From: Arthrobacter sp. PGP41
GTDB taxonomy: Bacteria > Actinomycetota > Actinomycetes > Actinomycetales > Micrococcaceae
Direction of reading: 5' to 3'
Length of the DNA stretch: 64,000 bases
Assembly (NCBI RefSeq): GCF_002953935.1
Contig: NZ_CP026514.1
Location: forward strand, 3,968,001 to 4,032,000
The notes beneath the pieces are model-generated. The model was given only the letters and a program-made list of their open reading frames with translations. It had not been told where the DNA came from and did not search any database. Numbering within the stretch: the stretch's first letter is position 1; every line of letters begins with the position of its first letter. The translations under genes were made by a program, and so were the position numbers. This document shows positions 23,992 to 32,906 of the stretch, in pieces.

Positions 23992-24009
23992 TAGTAATCA
24001 TGCTTACTA
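23992..24009. promoter_or_regulatory. Inverted repeat upstream of the DUF4383/diiron/CDGSH operon
   Basis: TAGTAA TCATGC TTACTA: 6-bp outer arms, with inner C-A/T-G also pairing, so 16 of 18 bases are symmetric. It ends 32 bp before ATG 24042 and sits where an operator or -10 region would be. The regulator is unknown. Confidence 0.5.
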
Positions 24010-24041
24010 TGTTGTCTCCCGGGTTTTGAGGAGAACAGGAC

Positions 24042-24593
24042 ATGGCAGCCAGCACCCGCCTGACGGGCCCCCGAACACGCCTGCAAAATGCCGCCCTCGG
24101 AATTGGCACGGTCTTCTTCCTGTTGGGCATCTTGGGCTTCATCCCCGGCGTTACCTCCAACTATGGCTCGTTGGGCCTTGCCGGACCTGGTTCAGGGGCG
24201 CTGCTGCTGGGCGTCTTCCAGGTGTCCGTGCTCCTTAACGCGGTACACCTGGTCTTCGGGCTTGCAGGGGTCCTGATGGCGCGGACGCATCCCCAAGCCA
24301 GGAACTTCCTTATCTACGGCGGCGTGGCCTATCTGCTCCTCTGGCTGTACGGCTTCCTGGCGGGTGACACCACGCCTGCCAACTTCCTCCCTGCGAACAA
24401 CGCGGACGACTGGCTGCACCTGGCCCTCGGCCTGGCCATGATTGCGCTGGCCATCACCCTGGCTGCCCGAGGCCCCGCTGTCCCCGCAGGCGTTGGCAGC
24501 AGCGATAGCAGCAACCGGCCCGGAAGCCCCAGCAACGACGTCGCGGAACCGGCACCAACGCCGGACCTGAAGGAGCACTATGAAAATCCCTGA
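24042..24593 (+). CDS. DUF4383 membrane protein
   Basis: 183 residues with four membrane helices (about 18-38, 52-78, 88-108, 124-142): FFLLGILGFIPGVTSNYGSL, FQVSVLLNAVHLVFGLAGVL and ADDWLHLALGLAMIALAITL match DUF4383, a common actinobacterial family of unknown function. The polar tail of about 40 residues is cytoplasmic or disordered. GAGGAG lies 8 nt before the ATG. Its end overlaps the start of the diiron-enzyme gene by 14 nt, so the two are co-translated. Confidence 0.82.
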   Translation: MAASTRLTGPRTRLQNAALGIGTVFFLLGILGFIPGVTSNYGSLGLAGPGSGALLLGVFQVSVLLNAVHLVFGLAGVLMARTHPQARNFLIYGGVAYLLLWLYGFLAGDTTPANFLPANNADDWLHLALGLAMIALAITLAARGPAVPAGVGSSDSSNRPGSPSNDVAEPAPTPDLKEHYENP

Positions 24594-25677
24594 AGCGCGC
24601 GGTCCCGCCAGCGCCGCCTTGTTCGCCCTTCTCACGGAGGTACCCTGCTCCATTGGCACCCGCCCCGACGGCCGAACCGCCGACGCCGGAACTGCCGATG
24701 ACCGCGCCGCGGGGCTGCACCGGGCGGTCAGCAGCCAGTTGGCCGCCACCCCGGACATCATCGGCGATGACGACCTCCAGCTGACGCTCTTCTGCCTCTA
24801 CGAGCTCCACTACACCGGGCTCGCAGGCGTCAGCGATGAGTGGGAATGGGCGCCGGGACTGATCCAGGTCCGCCAGCTGCTGGAAAAGCCGTTCGAGGCC
24901 GCGCTCAGGCGGACCGCCCGTGAAGCAGCCGGCGAACTGGAGCTTCCCGCGGCCTCGCGTCCCACCAGCGACGCTGTGGCCGATGTCCTGTTCGGCCTCG
25001 CAGCCCGAGATACCGGCCCCAGCCTCTCCCGGTACGTGGCGAAGAAGGCCAGCCTGGATCAGCTCAAGGAATTCCTGATCCATAAGTCCATCTACCAGCT
25101 GAAGGAGGCCGATCCCCATACCTTTGCCATTCCCCGGCTCGCCGGGCGCCCCAAGGCCGCGCTGGTGGAAATCCAGGCGGATGAGTACGGCGGCGGACGT
25201 CCCGAACGGATGCACAGCGCACTTTTCGCCCGCACCCTGCGGGGCCTGGGGATGGCGGACGAATACGGCGCCTACGTCGATTCCGTCCCGGCCGTCTCCC
25301 TCGCCGCAGTGAACCTGATGTCCCTGTTCGGGCTTAACCGCCGGTTGCGGGGTGCCATCACCGGGCACCTGGCCATCTATGAGATGACCTCCTCCCAGCC
25401 CAACCGCCTATACGGCAGCGGCTTCCGGCGGCATGGTTTCGATGCCGCCGTCACCCACTATTTCGATGAACACGTGGAAGCAGACGCCGTCCACGAGCAG
25501 ATCGCCGGCCGCGACCTGGCCGGCGGCCTGGTGGAAGCCGAACCAGGACTTCTTGGAGATGTACTGTTCGGTGCCACGGCAGCCATGGCGCTGGACGGCA
25601 GGCTGTCCGCCCATCTCCTGCAGTCTTGGGAGAACGGCGGGACCTCACTAAGGGCGGCAGTGCCGGCAGCAGCATGA
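24580..25677 (+). CDS. Heme-oxygenase-like diiron enzyme (iron-containing redox enzyme family)
   Basis: 365-residue, mostly helical protein of the heme-oxygenase-like diiron oxidase/oxygenase fold. Likely iron ligands lie in ELHYTGLAGVSDEWEW, HKSIYQLKEADPHTF, QADEYGGGRPERMH and FDEHVEADAVHEQIAG, the E/D-x-H spacing of this family. Known members cleave or oxygenate small metabolites using O2; the substrate here is unknown. No signal peptide. Middle gene of a three-gene unit: it overlaps DUF4383 upstream and is followed 58 bp later by a CDGSH Fe-S protein that could donate electrons. Confidence 0.85.
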   Translation: MKIPEARGPASAALFALLTEVPCSIGTRPDGRTADAGTADDRAAGLHRAVSSQLAATPDIIGDDDLQLTLFCLYELHYTGLAGVSDEWEWAPGLIQVRQLLEKPFEAALRRTAREAAGELELPAASRPTSDAVADVLFGLAARDTGPSLSRYVAKKASLDQLKEFLIHKSIYQLKEADPHTFAIPRLAGRPKAALVEIQADEYGGGRPERMHSALFARTLRGLGMADEYGAYVDSVPAVSLAAVNLMSLFGLNRRLRGAITGHLAIYEMTSSQPNRLYGSGFRRHGFDAAVTHYFDEHVEADAVHEQIAGRDLAGGLVEAEPGLLGDVLFGATAAMALDGRLSAHLLQSWENGGTSLRAAVPAAA

Positions 25678-25735
25678 GCGGCGCAAGTTCCCCGCCGCCG
25701 TCCATCACCCCCGGCAACCTCAAACAGGAGCGCGA

Positions 25736-25951
25736 ATGAACCAGGAACCGGCCGAGAGCTCCATCGTGGTGTGCCCCGACGGTCCGCTGATTGTGCGCGG
25801 CGACTTCGAGATCGTCACGCCCTCCGGGGAACCGTTGCCCCGTGAACGGAAAACCGTGGCACTGTGCCGCTGCGGGGCGTCAGCCATCAAGCCCTATTGC
25901 GATGGGACGCACAAGATGGTCAAGTTCCGGACGGAACCCCCGGCAACCTGA
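25736..25951 (+). CDS. CDGSH iron-sulfur domain protein
   Basis: 71 residues. The 2Fe-2S motif is LCRCGASAIKPYCDGTHKM: three Cys and one His in the CxCx(8-9)CDGTH pattern of CDGSH (mitoNEET-like) proteins. The N-terminal half is PDGPLIVRGDFEIVTPSGEP. CAGGAG lies 6-7 nt before the ATG. Directly follows a diiron enzyme gene; a role as redox partner or Fe-S donor for it is a reasonable inference. Confidence 0.92.
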   Translation: MNQEPAESSIVVCPDGPLIVRGDFEIVTPSGEPLPRERKTVALCRCGASAIKPYCDGTHKMVKFRTEPPAT

Positions 25952-26029
25952 GCAGCGCCTGCACCGGCCGGCCGCAATCGCCGGTTAGGCTAGGGACAGC
26001 CCGTTTTCCGCCCGCAAGGAGTACTAGGA

Positions 26030-26293
26030 ATGAACCTTTTCATCAAGCTGCTCGGCACTGGCGTGAGCCTCGGCGCAGGCTTTGTCGGCACCAAGCTCGT
26101 CAACGCCATCTGGGAAAAGACCACCGGCCGGAAGCCCCCCACCGGCAAGCACGAGGACGTCCCCACGAGCCTTCACTCGGCTCTGACGTTCGCCCTGATC
26201 TCTGCCTCGGTGAGCACCATCATCCAGGTCCTGGCAAACCGTGGCACCCAGCGCGCCATCACCCGGTTCGCCAAGAGCCAGGACATCGTCTAG
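26030..26293 (+). CDS. DUF4235 small membrane protein
   Basis: 87 residues; matches DUF4235: FIKLLGTGVSLGAGFVGTKL, then VNAIWEKTTGRKPPTGKHED and LHSALTFALISASVSTIIQV. Two membrane segments flank a basic cytoplasmic loop, and the C-terminus is RAITRFAKSQ. AAGGAG lies about 12 nt before the ATG. Function unknown; common in actinobacteria. Convergent with the Mrp operon. Confidence 0.82.
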   Translation: MNLFIKLLGTGVSLGAGFVGTKLVNAIWEKTTGRKPPTGKHEDVPTSLHSALTFALISASVSTIIQVLANRGTQRAITRFAKSQDIV

Positions 26294-26311
26294 CAGCACG
26301 CCGAACGGTGT

Positions 26312-26713
26312 TCAGCCGTCGCCGGAACCCTCCTCACGGGCGGTTTTGGCGGCGGCTTTTTGCACCACGGCCTCAAGCTCATCGGAGGTGAGGAGCTCGC
26401 GGTGGAGGTGCTTGGTCCGGTAGCCGGCCCGGCCCACCATGTGTGCTGAAACGGGCACGGTGAGCAGCTGGAAAATCCACGCGACCAGCAGTACGGGCCA
26501 CACCCACCAGGTGCGCAACTGGAGTCCGATGGACGCCAGGAGCAGGAACAGCCCCAGCACCTGCGGCTTGGTAGCGGCATGCATGCGGCTGAGCAGGTCG
26601 GGGAAGCGAAGCAAGCCGATGGCCGCGCCGAGCGACATGACGGCCCCGACGATCATGAACACAGCGGACAGCACATCCACCCAGGCATCCAGGCCAGTGG
26701 AGTCAGGACTCAT
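26312..26713 (-). CDS. mrpG: Na+/H+ antiporter subunit G
   Basis: 133 residues; three membrane helices. MSLGAAIGLLRFPDLLSRMH and AATKPQVLGLFLLLASIGLQ are hallmark MnhG/MrpG sequences. Last gene of the six-gene Mrp operon, overlapping mrpF by 11 nt. The C-terminal 35 residues form a charged cytoplasmic tail. Confidence 0.93.
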   Translation of the reverse strand: MSPDSTGLDAWVDVLSAVFMIVGAVMSLGAAIGLLRFPDLLSRMHAATKPQVLGLFLLLASIGLQLRTWWVWPVLLVAWIFQLLTVPVSAHMVGRAGYRTKHLHRELLTSDELEAVVQKAAAKTAREEGSGDG

Positions 26714-26981
26714 TGGACTGCTCCCTCCGGTCCGCCACGAACCTTGCCACCGTCACGGACCCGATAAAGCCGATGATGGAAATGGCCACCACCAGCATCA
26801 GGTTGTTCAGGTGCCTGTTGACGGCCATGTCCACGCACAGGGCACCGCCCAGGATGGCCAACAGGACGTCCGTGGCCAGCACCCGGTCCAGCAGTGAAGG
26901 TCCCCTGGAGATCCTGATGATGGCACCGGCGGCGGCCACCGAGAAGATTACGGCAGTAACAGCCAGGACGGTCTGCATCAT
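26703..26981 (-). CDS. mrpF: Na+/H+ antiporter subunit F
   Basis: 92 residues, three membrane helices. RISRGPSLLDRVLATDVLLA and LNNLMLVVAISIIGFIGSVT are the MnhF/MrpF signature. Overlaps mrpE by 4 nt (ATGA at 26978-26981). Small essential piece of the multisubunit Mrp complex. Confidence 0.93.
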   Translation of the reverse strand: MMQTVLAVTAVIFSVAAAGAIIRISRGPSLLDRVLATDVLLAILGGALCVDMAVNRHLNNLMLVVAISIIGFIGSVTVARFVADRREQSNES

Positions 26982-27523
26982 GCGCCCGCCTCCATTCGCA
27001 CGGTTTCGAGTTCTTCCTTGGTGCCCATGATCCTGATCAGCCCCGCTTCGATGGACCGCACCTCATTTTTAAGGTTTTCGACTTCCTGCGGGGAACTGAT
27101 GTTGAGGGCATGCAGGTAGAGGGTGGACGTGGAGCGGTCCACCTCCACCACCAGCGAGCCCGGAATCAGGGAAATCACGTGCCCCGTGGCCGTGACCATG
27201 AGGTCCTGGCGGCTGCGGAGCGGGACGGCGACGACGGCGTTGGTCACCTTTGGCCCCTTGGCGATGGCAAGGTACAGGAGCTGCGCGCTGGCAGCCACCA
27301 CCTTGGCCAGGAAGACGAGCGCGAAGGGAACGGCGTACAGGATGTTGAACCGGCCGCTCAGTTCCACCGGTGGAAGGTAGAACAGCCGCGCGACCGCCAC
27401 GGCCAGCAACGCCCCGAACAGGAGGTTGCCGGGGCTGAAGTCCTGCCACAGGGCACCCCAGACAATGACCAGCCAGACTAGGAGCGGCAGCTCCTGGCGG
27501 AGGGAAATCCGGCGGCGGCTCAT
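26978..27523 (-). CDS. mrpE: Na+/H+ antiporter subunit E
   Basis: 181 residues. Two N-terminal membrane segments (VWGALWQDFSPGNLLFGALL), then a cytoplasmic domain with TATGHVISLIPGSLVVEVD and LYLHALN, typical of MnhE/MrpE. The tail after residue 150 is charged and helical. ATGA overlap with mrpD upstream. Confidence 0.93.
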   Translation of the reverse strand: MSRRRISLRQELPLLVWLVIVWGALWQDFSPGNLLFGALLAVAVARLFYLPPVELSGRFNILYAVPFALVFLAKVVAASAQLLYLAIAKGPKVTNAVVAVPLRSRQDLMVTATGHVISLIPGSLVVEVDRSTSTLYLHALNISSPQEVENLKNEVRSIEAGLIRIMGTKEELETVRMEAGA

Positions 27524-29124
27524 TTTCCCCCTCCCGGCGTGGCAACCATCGGGACGTCGACGCCTCCGCCCAGGACAGCGTGGATGTAGGAGGTCCGGTC
27601 CAGCATGTCGCGCGCAGCCTGGTCAGAGACCGTGAACAGCGGCCCCGCGAAAACCGTCAGGGCAACGCCAAGGACCACCAGCCCCACTGTCGAGCCCACC
27701 ATGGTGCGCGGCAGCAGTGTGACGGTGTTCCGTTTGGCGCCAGGGCCGTCGGCCCGCCCGGCGGCCGGCGCAAGCAGCACGGGATCCGGGTGTTCGGCGT
27801 CCGAGGGCCGGCGCCAGAACGCGCGGTTCCACACCCTCGCCACGGCAAGCAGGGTCAGCAGGCTGGTAAGCACCCCGCCGATCACCAGCACGTACGCCAG
27901 CGGCGTCCCCAGTTCAATCCCGGCCTGCATGAGACCCACCTTCCCCAGGAATCCTGAGAAGGGCGGAATCCCGGCCAGGTTCATTGCGGGGATGAAGAAC
28001 AGCAATGCCAGCAGGGGCGACAGCTTGGCGAGGCCGCCCAGCCGGTCCACCGAGGAGCTCCCGCCGCGGCGTTCGATCAGCCCCGTCACCAGGAAGAGGC
28101 TGGTCTGGATGGTGATGTGGTGCGCCACGTAGAAGACCGCCGCCCCCAGCCCTGCCGTCGAGGACATGGCCAGGCCGAACACCATGTACCCGATGTGGCT
28201 CACCAGGGTGAAGGAGAGCAGACGTTTGATGTCGCTCTGCGCCAGGGCACCCAGGATCCCCACCACCATGGTCAGCAGCGCGGCCACCATTAACGGAGTG
28301 TTAAGGGAGTCCCCGGGAAAGAGCAGCGTCTCGGTCCGGACCATGGCGTAGACGCCCACTTTGGTGAGCAGGCCGGCGAACACTGCGGTGACCGGCGCCG
28401 GCGCCGTGGGGTAGGAGTCGGGCAGCCAGAAGGACAGCGGGAACACGGCCGCCTTGATGCCGAACGCCACCAGCAGCATCACGTGCAGGAGGGTTCTGGT
28501 GCCTTGGTCCAGCTCGCCGAGCTTCATGGCAAGATCGGCCATGTTGACGGTTCCGGTGGCCCCGTAGACCATGGCGATCGAGATCAGGAACAGCACCGAC
28601 GACACCACGGACACCACCACGTAGGTGACGCCCGCCCGGATGCGGGGCCCCGTGCCGCCCAGGGTCATCAGCACGTAGCTTGCCGTCAGCAGGATCTCGA
28701 AGCCGACATAGAGGTTGAAGAGGTCCCCGGAAAGGAACGCGTTGGACACGCCGGCCACCAGGATCAGGTATGTGGGGTGGAAGATCGAGACGGGCGCGTC
28801 CTGGTCGCCGTCGGCCATGCCCTGCCCAGTGGCGTAGACCAGCACGGCCAGGCTCACCGCCGAGGAGACCACCAGCATCAGGGACGAGAACTGGTCCACC
28901 ACCAGCACGATGCCCCACGGCGGCAGCCAGCCGCCGATGCTCACCGCAGCCGTGCCGCCGTCCCACACGGAGGCCAGCAGGAGGCATTCGAGCAGGAGCG
29001 TGAGGGACAGCAGGAGGATGCTGACCACCCGCTGGGCCCGTGAGTGGCGGATCAGCAGGAAGGTCAGGGCGGCACCCACGATGGGAAGTATGACGGCGAG
29101 CGGCGCGAGGCTTGCGAGGTTCAC
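27520..29124 (-). CDS. mrpD: Na+/H+ antiporter subunit D (proton-translocating, NuoN/ND2-like)
   Basis: 534 residues and about 14 membrane helices, homologous to the proton-pumping subunits of complex I. Key parts: ILLTASYVLMTLGGTGPRIR, FGIKAAVFPLSFWLPDSYPT (helix 7/8 lysine and proline), and VSHIGYMVFGLAMSSTAGLG. The C-terminus (about residues 445-534) is a less conserved loop plus one helix. Overlaps mrpC and mrpE by ATGA, as expected for a fixed-stoichiometry complex. Confidence 0.95.
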   Translation of the reverse strand: MNLASLAPLAVILPIVGAALTFLLIRHSRAQRVVSILLLSLTLLLECLLLASVWDGGTAAVSIGGWLPPWGIVLVVDQFSSLMLVVSSAVSLAVLVYATGQGMADGDQDAPVSIFHPTYLILVAGVSNAFLSGDLFNLYVGFEILLTASYVLMTLGGTGPRIRAGVTYVVVSVVSSVLFLISIAMVYGATGTVNMADLAMKLGELDQGTRTLLHVMLLVAFGIKAAVFPLSFWLPDSYPTAPAPVTAVFAGLLTKVGVYAMVRTETLLFPGDSLNTPLMVAALLTMVVGILGALAQSDIKRLLSFTLVSHIGYMVFGLAMSSTAGLGAAVFYVAHHITIQTSLFLVTGLIERRGGSSSVDRLGGLAKLSPLLALLFFIPAMNLAGIPPFSGFLGKVGLMQAGIELGTPLAYVLVIGGVLTSLLTLLAVARVWNRAFWRRPSDAEHPDPVLLAPAAGRADGPGAKRNTVTLLPRTMVGSTVGLVVLGVALTVFAGPLFTVSDQAARDMLDRTSYIHAVLGGGVDVPMVATPGGGK

Positions 29125-29642
29125 TTTCCGCCTCCTTCCGGGCCGGCGGTGATGTTTTCCGAGCCCGGCTTTTCTTCCGCTGCTGCCTGCTCCGCGGGTA
29201 TTTCGCGGCCGCCGGCCAGGACGGTGGCCAGCGGGAACTCGGACGTCTCTGCGGGGACCTCGGCGTCGTCCTCGGCGTCGAAGCTTGGTGTTTCCGCAAC
29301 CCTGAGGTCCTCGATGTCGGCCTGGATCTCATCCCGGCGGGCCAAAACCCAGGTGCGGTAGATGATGCCGAGCATAAAGGCGGTGACGGCAAAGGAGATG
29401 ACGATGGACGTGAGGATCAGCGCCTGCGGAAGCGGATCGCTGTAGTCCCCGGCCGCAATGTCCTTTGAGTACAGCGGCGCGGGCCCCGCGTACCCTCCCG
29501 TGGCCAGGATCAGGAGGTTGGTTGCATTGGCCAGAAGCATCAGGCCCAGGAGGACGCGCGTCAGGCTGCGTTCCAGGATCAGGTAGATGCCGCAGGCGTA
29601 CAGGGCTCCCATGATGATCAGGAGGGTCAGGTTCACGCTCAT
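29121..29642 (-). CDS. mrpC: Na+/H+ antiporter subunit C (NuoK-like)
   Basis: 173 residues. Three helices in the first 110 residues (MSVNLTLLIIMGALYACGIY, LLGLMLLANATNLLILATGG, PQALILTSIVISFAVTAFML) are NuoK/MnhC-like. The extra 60-residue C-terminus is acidic and longer than in Bacillus MrpC (about 113 residues). ATG 29642 is chosen at the domain start; it overlaps the mrpA stop (ATGA). Confidence 0.93.
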   Translation of the reverse strand: MSVNLTLLIIMGALYACGIYLILERSLTRVLLGLMLLANATNLLILATGGYAGPAPLYSKDIAAGDYSDPLPQALILTSIVISFAVTAFMLGIIYRTWVLARRDEIQADIEDLRVAETPSFDAEDDAEVPAETSEFPLATVLAGGREIPAEQAAAEEKPGSENITAGPEGGGK

Positions 29643-32600
29643 GCTTGGCCCCTTGCGGTGGTCTCGGGAGCCATGCCTTCGGGCTCGTGCTCCCAGTCGG
29701 GAGCTGGTGCGGGTGCCTGCAGGGTGGAGTCCTGCCCTTCGGCCGGCATTCCTCCTGCAGCCGCGGACCGCTCTTCGAAGTGTTCGTCGATCTCGGCTCC
29801 GAGGCTGCGCAGGACGTCCAGGACCAGGCCCACCACCACGATGTACACACCGATATCGAAGATGGTGGAGGTGACGAACTTGATGTCGCCGAAAACCGGG
29901 AGCCACAGTTCGATGATGGCCGTCTGGAAGACCTGGCCGCCCAGCAGCAGCGGCACTGCGCCCGAAGCCGCGGCCACGGCGAGCCCGATGCCCAGCAGTG
30001 CACCTGCGCTCACCGGTGTGGCTTCGCGAAGCTCGAACCGTCCCCCGGCCAGGTACCGGATGGTCAGGGCCAGGCCCGCCGTGAGGCCGCCGGCAAATCC
30101 GCCGCCGGGCAGGTTGTGGCCGGCCAGCAGGAGGTAGAGCGAGAAGATGATCATCGAGTGGAAGATCAGCCGGGTGACCACCTCGAAGATAATGGACCGG
30201 CGCTCCGGTGCCAGGGTCCGGCCGGCAACGATCCACGCATCCCGCGCGGACGCGGCGAACTTCCGGCTGACGGCCAGGGCTGCCGCGTCCCGGGTGCCGG
30301 GATCGACGCCGCGGTGGCGGCCCACGGTGCCCTCGGCCACCGTGGCGGACTTCAGGATCCGGTCGCCGCGGCCGCGGACGAAGATCAGGCTCGCCACGCC
30401 GGTGGCGGCCAGCGCCAGGACCGTGATTTCACCGAACGTGTCCCAGGCCCGGATGTCCACCAGGGTCACGTTGACGATGTTGAGTCCGCCGCCGCCCTCG
30501 TAGGCCAGGCGCGGGAACTCCAGGGAAACGGGGGTGGCGATCCGTGCACCCATGGCGTAGATCGCGGCGAACACCATGGTGGCACCGAAGCCCAGGCCGA
30601 TGACCACGCGCACCACACGGTACTTGCCGCCGGTGCGGTCCCGGAGCTCGGCCGGCAGGCTGCGCATCGCCAGGACGAAGGCCACCAGGATGATGGTTTC
30701 CACCAGCATCTGCGTCAGGGCAAGGTCCGGGGCACCCTGCAGCGCGAACATCAGGGCAATGCCGTACCCGGTCACGGAAACCATCAGGACCGCCAGGAAC
30801 CGCTTGTTGGCCTTCACCGCGGCCAGCGCGCCGATCACGATGCCGGCACCCACCACGAGCTGGAGCGGGGACCCGGGATCCACAAGGTAGATTCCGTCCG
30901 GCAACGGCTTGCCGGCCACCACGATGGCGGACAGGGGAAGAACGAACGCGACGCTGAGAATGACGGCCAGGTAGTAGTACAGCGAACCGCGCTGGGTGCG
31001 GCCGGTAATCCACACCGCCGCGTCATCCAGCGCACCGATGGTGTTCTGGTATGCCTTGTCCCCGTCCACCCAAGGCGGCACCAGGGACTGCGCCCTCGCG
31101 ACCGCGTTGCGGCCAAGGTACATCGCCAGGCCGAGTGCGAAGGTAAGCGCCGTCAGGCCCAGCGCAGGAGTGAAACCATGCCACAGCGCCAGGTGGCCGG
31201 CCTGCCCAGCGGCTGACCCGGCGTCGGACGCGGTGGACGCAAAGAGGGCGGCGTACGGCTGGATCCACGCATCTACGGGCGCCGGCCACAGCCCGTAGGC
31301 GGTGGTCATGAGGCTGAGGATGGCCGGCGCGGCCAGGAAGGACGGCCTGATGGCTTTGAAGGGCGTGGGCTCCACCCCTGCCTTGACGGCGAAAGCCCCC
31401 CACATGAAGCGCGCACTGTAGGCGAAGGTGAGGACGGAACCCAGCACCAGGCCCGCAAGGACCACCATGCCCCACGGCCCGGCAGCCGGGTCACTGGCGT
31501 GGTGGACAAAGGCCTCGAGCACCGACTCCTTGGCCACGAAGCCGGCCAACAGCGGGACTCCCGCCATGGACGCGGCACCAATGGCGGCCACCACCCCAAG
31601 CGCACGCGAACTCCGGAACACCCCGGACAGCTTCCGGACATCACGTGTCCCCGACTGATGGTCGATGATGCCCACCACCAGGAAGAGTGTGGCCTTGAAC
31701 AGGCCGTGCGCAAGGAGCATCGCCAGGCCCGCGAGCGCGGCATCCGGTGTACCAAGGCCCACCACCATGGTGAGGAAGCCCAGCTGGCTGACGGTGCCGT
31801 GGGCCAGGATGAGCTTGATGTCGGTCTGCCGCAGCGCCCGGTAGCCGCCCACCAGCATGGTGGCCAGGCCAAGTCCCAGCACCACGGGCTGCCAGTAGGC
31901 CGTCTCGGAAAAGCCGGGGGCGAGCCGGGCCACCAGGTAGACGCCGGCTTTGACCATCGCCGCGGCGTGCAGATAGGCGCTGACGGGGGTCGGCGCCGCC
32001 ATGGCGCCGGGAAGCCAGAAGTGGAAGGGCACCAGGGCGGACTTGGTGATGGCGCCCACCAGGATGAGCACGACGGCGGCGGTCACCAGGGAGCCGGAGC
32101 CTCCGCCGGTGAGGGCGGGCGCCTGGTCCAGGATGCCGGAGATGCGGTACGTTCCTGCCGCGTGACCCAACATAATCAGGCCCACCAGCATGGCAAGCCC
32201 GCCGGCCGTGGTGACAATCAGCGCCTGCAATGCGGACCGCCGTGCGGCCAGCCTGGTCCGCGCGAATCCGATCAGGAGGTAGGACAGGATGGTGGTGAGT
32301 TCCCAGAAGATGAACAGCAGCAGCAGGTCATCGGCAACCACCAGCCCGAACATGGCGCCGGCAAAGGCCAGGAGCTGCGCACCGAAAGCGCCAAGGTCCT
32401 GGTCCTTCTTCTTGAAGTACCGGGCGCAATAGACCAGCACCAGGGAGCCGACACCCAGCACCAGCAGCGACATGACCCAGGCCAGTGCGTCCATCCGGAA
32501 GGCAAGCTCAAGCTTGAGTCCGGGAATCCAGGGGACTGCTTCGCTGACGTGTCCCGTTCCGGAATAGATAGGCCCGTGCTGCAGCAGCAGCCAAACGAAG

Positions 32601-32767
32601 GAGGCCGCAGGAACGGCGGCCAGTGCGTAGAACGCGTTGCGGCCCCACGCCCTGAACAGGAGAGGCGCGAGGACAGCCACCGAAAAATGCACGGCAAGGA
32701 CTGTGATCACTGGTATCTCCGCGTTCGTCAGGGATTCGATTGTCAAGAGTTGGAGCAGGCGGTTCAT
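29639..32767 (-). CDS. mrpA: Na+/H+ antiporter subunit A with fused subunit B domain
   Basis: 1042 residues. Residues about 1-780 are MrpA/NuoL-like (FIFWELTTILSYLLIGFART, SALVPFHFWLPGAMAAPTPV, ILAHGTVSQLGFLTMVVGLG), followed by the MrpA C-terminal domain. Residues about 850-1000 are an MnhB domain (LAGHNLPGGGFAGGLTAGLA). The A-B fusion explains why no separate mrpB exists, as in several actinobacteria. First gene of the mrpABCDEFG-type unit, which exchanges Na+ (or other cations) for H+ and serves alkali and salt tolerance. Start ATG 32767. Confidence 0.94.
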   Translation of the reverse strand: MNRLLQLLTIESLTNAEIPVITVLAVHFSVAVLAPLLFRAWGRNAFYALAAVPAASFVWLLLQHGPIYSGTGHVSEAVPWIPGLKLELAFRMDALAWVMSLLVLGVGSLVLVYCARYFKKKDQDLGAFGAQLLAFAGAMFGLVVADDLLLLFIFWELTTILSYLLIGFARTRLAARRSALQALIVTTAGGLAMLVGLIMLGHAAGTYRISGILDQAPALTGGGSGSLVTAAVVLILVGAITKSALVPFHFWLPGAMAAPTPVSAYLHAAAMVKAGVYLVARLAPGFSETAYWQPVVLGLGLATMLVGGYRALRQTDIKLILAHGTVSQLGFLTMVVGLGTPDAALAGLAMLLAHGLFKATLFLVVGIIDHQSGTRDVRKLSGVFRSSRALGVVAAIGAASMAGVPLLAGFVAKESVLEAFVHHASDPAAGPWGMVVLAGLVLGSVLTFAYSARFMWGAFAVKAGVEPTPFKAIRPSFLAAPAILSLMTTAYGLWPAPVDAWIQPYAALFASTASDAGSAAGQAGHLALWHGFTPALGLTALTFALGLAMYLGRNAVARAQSLVPPWVDGDKAYQNTIGALDDAAVWITGRTQRGSLYYYLAVILSVAFVLPLSAIVVAGKPLPDGIYLVDPGSPLQLVVGAGIVIGALAAVKANKRFLAVLMVSVTGYGIALMFALQGAPDLALTQMLVETIILVAFVLAMRSLPAELRDRTGGKYRVVRVVIGLGFGATMVFAAIYAMGARIATPVSLEFPRLAYEGGGGLNIVNVTLVDIRAWDTFGEITVLALAATGVASLIFVRGRGDRILKSATVAEGTVGRHRGVDPGTRDAAALAVSRKFAASARDAWIVAGRTLAPERRSIIFEVVTRLIFHSMIIFSLYLLLAGHNLPGGGFAGGLTAGLALTIRYLAGGRFELREATPVSAGALLGIGLAVAAASGAVPLLLGGQVFQTAIIELWLPVFGDIKFVTSTIFDIGVYIVVVGLVLDVLRSLGAEIDEHFEERSAAAGGMPAEGQDSTLQAPAPAPDWEHEPEGMAPETTARGQA

Positions 32768-32890
32768 TCGTTAGGTCCGGGAAGGCTCAGTTTATCAAGG
32801 CTTCGGTGCCGCTTTCCCCGTCTTTGCCGGCCTGCCGCCCGCCGACACCGGCGCCCGGAGTTCGGTCCGCGTCCTGTTCGCCACAGGCGG

Positions 32891-32906
32891 ATACGATGCA
32901 TCGTAT
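32891..32906. promoter_or_regulatory. 16-bp perfect palindrome over the start of the UMF1-like transporter gene
   Basis: ATACGATG CATCGTAT, perfect 8-bp arms with no spacer. It contains the -10 box TACGAT (32892-32897) and the first two bases of ATG 32905. A protein bound here would block both transcription start and, in a leaderless mRNA, the start codon region. Confidence 0.65.

Noticed and set aside
29645..31216. A 523-codon open frame antisense to mrpA
   Set aside because: Shadow of mrpA with Gln/His/Asp-rich composition and no start signal; the Mrp reading on the other strand is certain.
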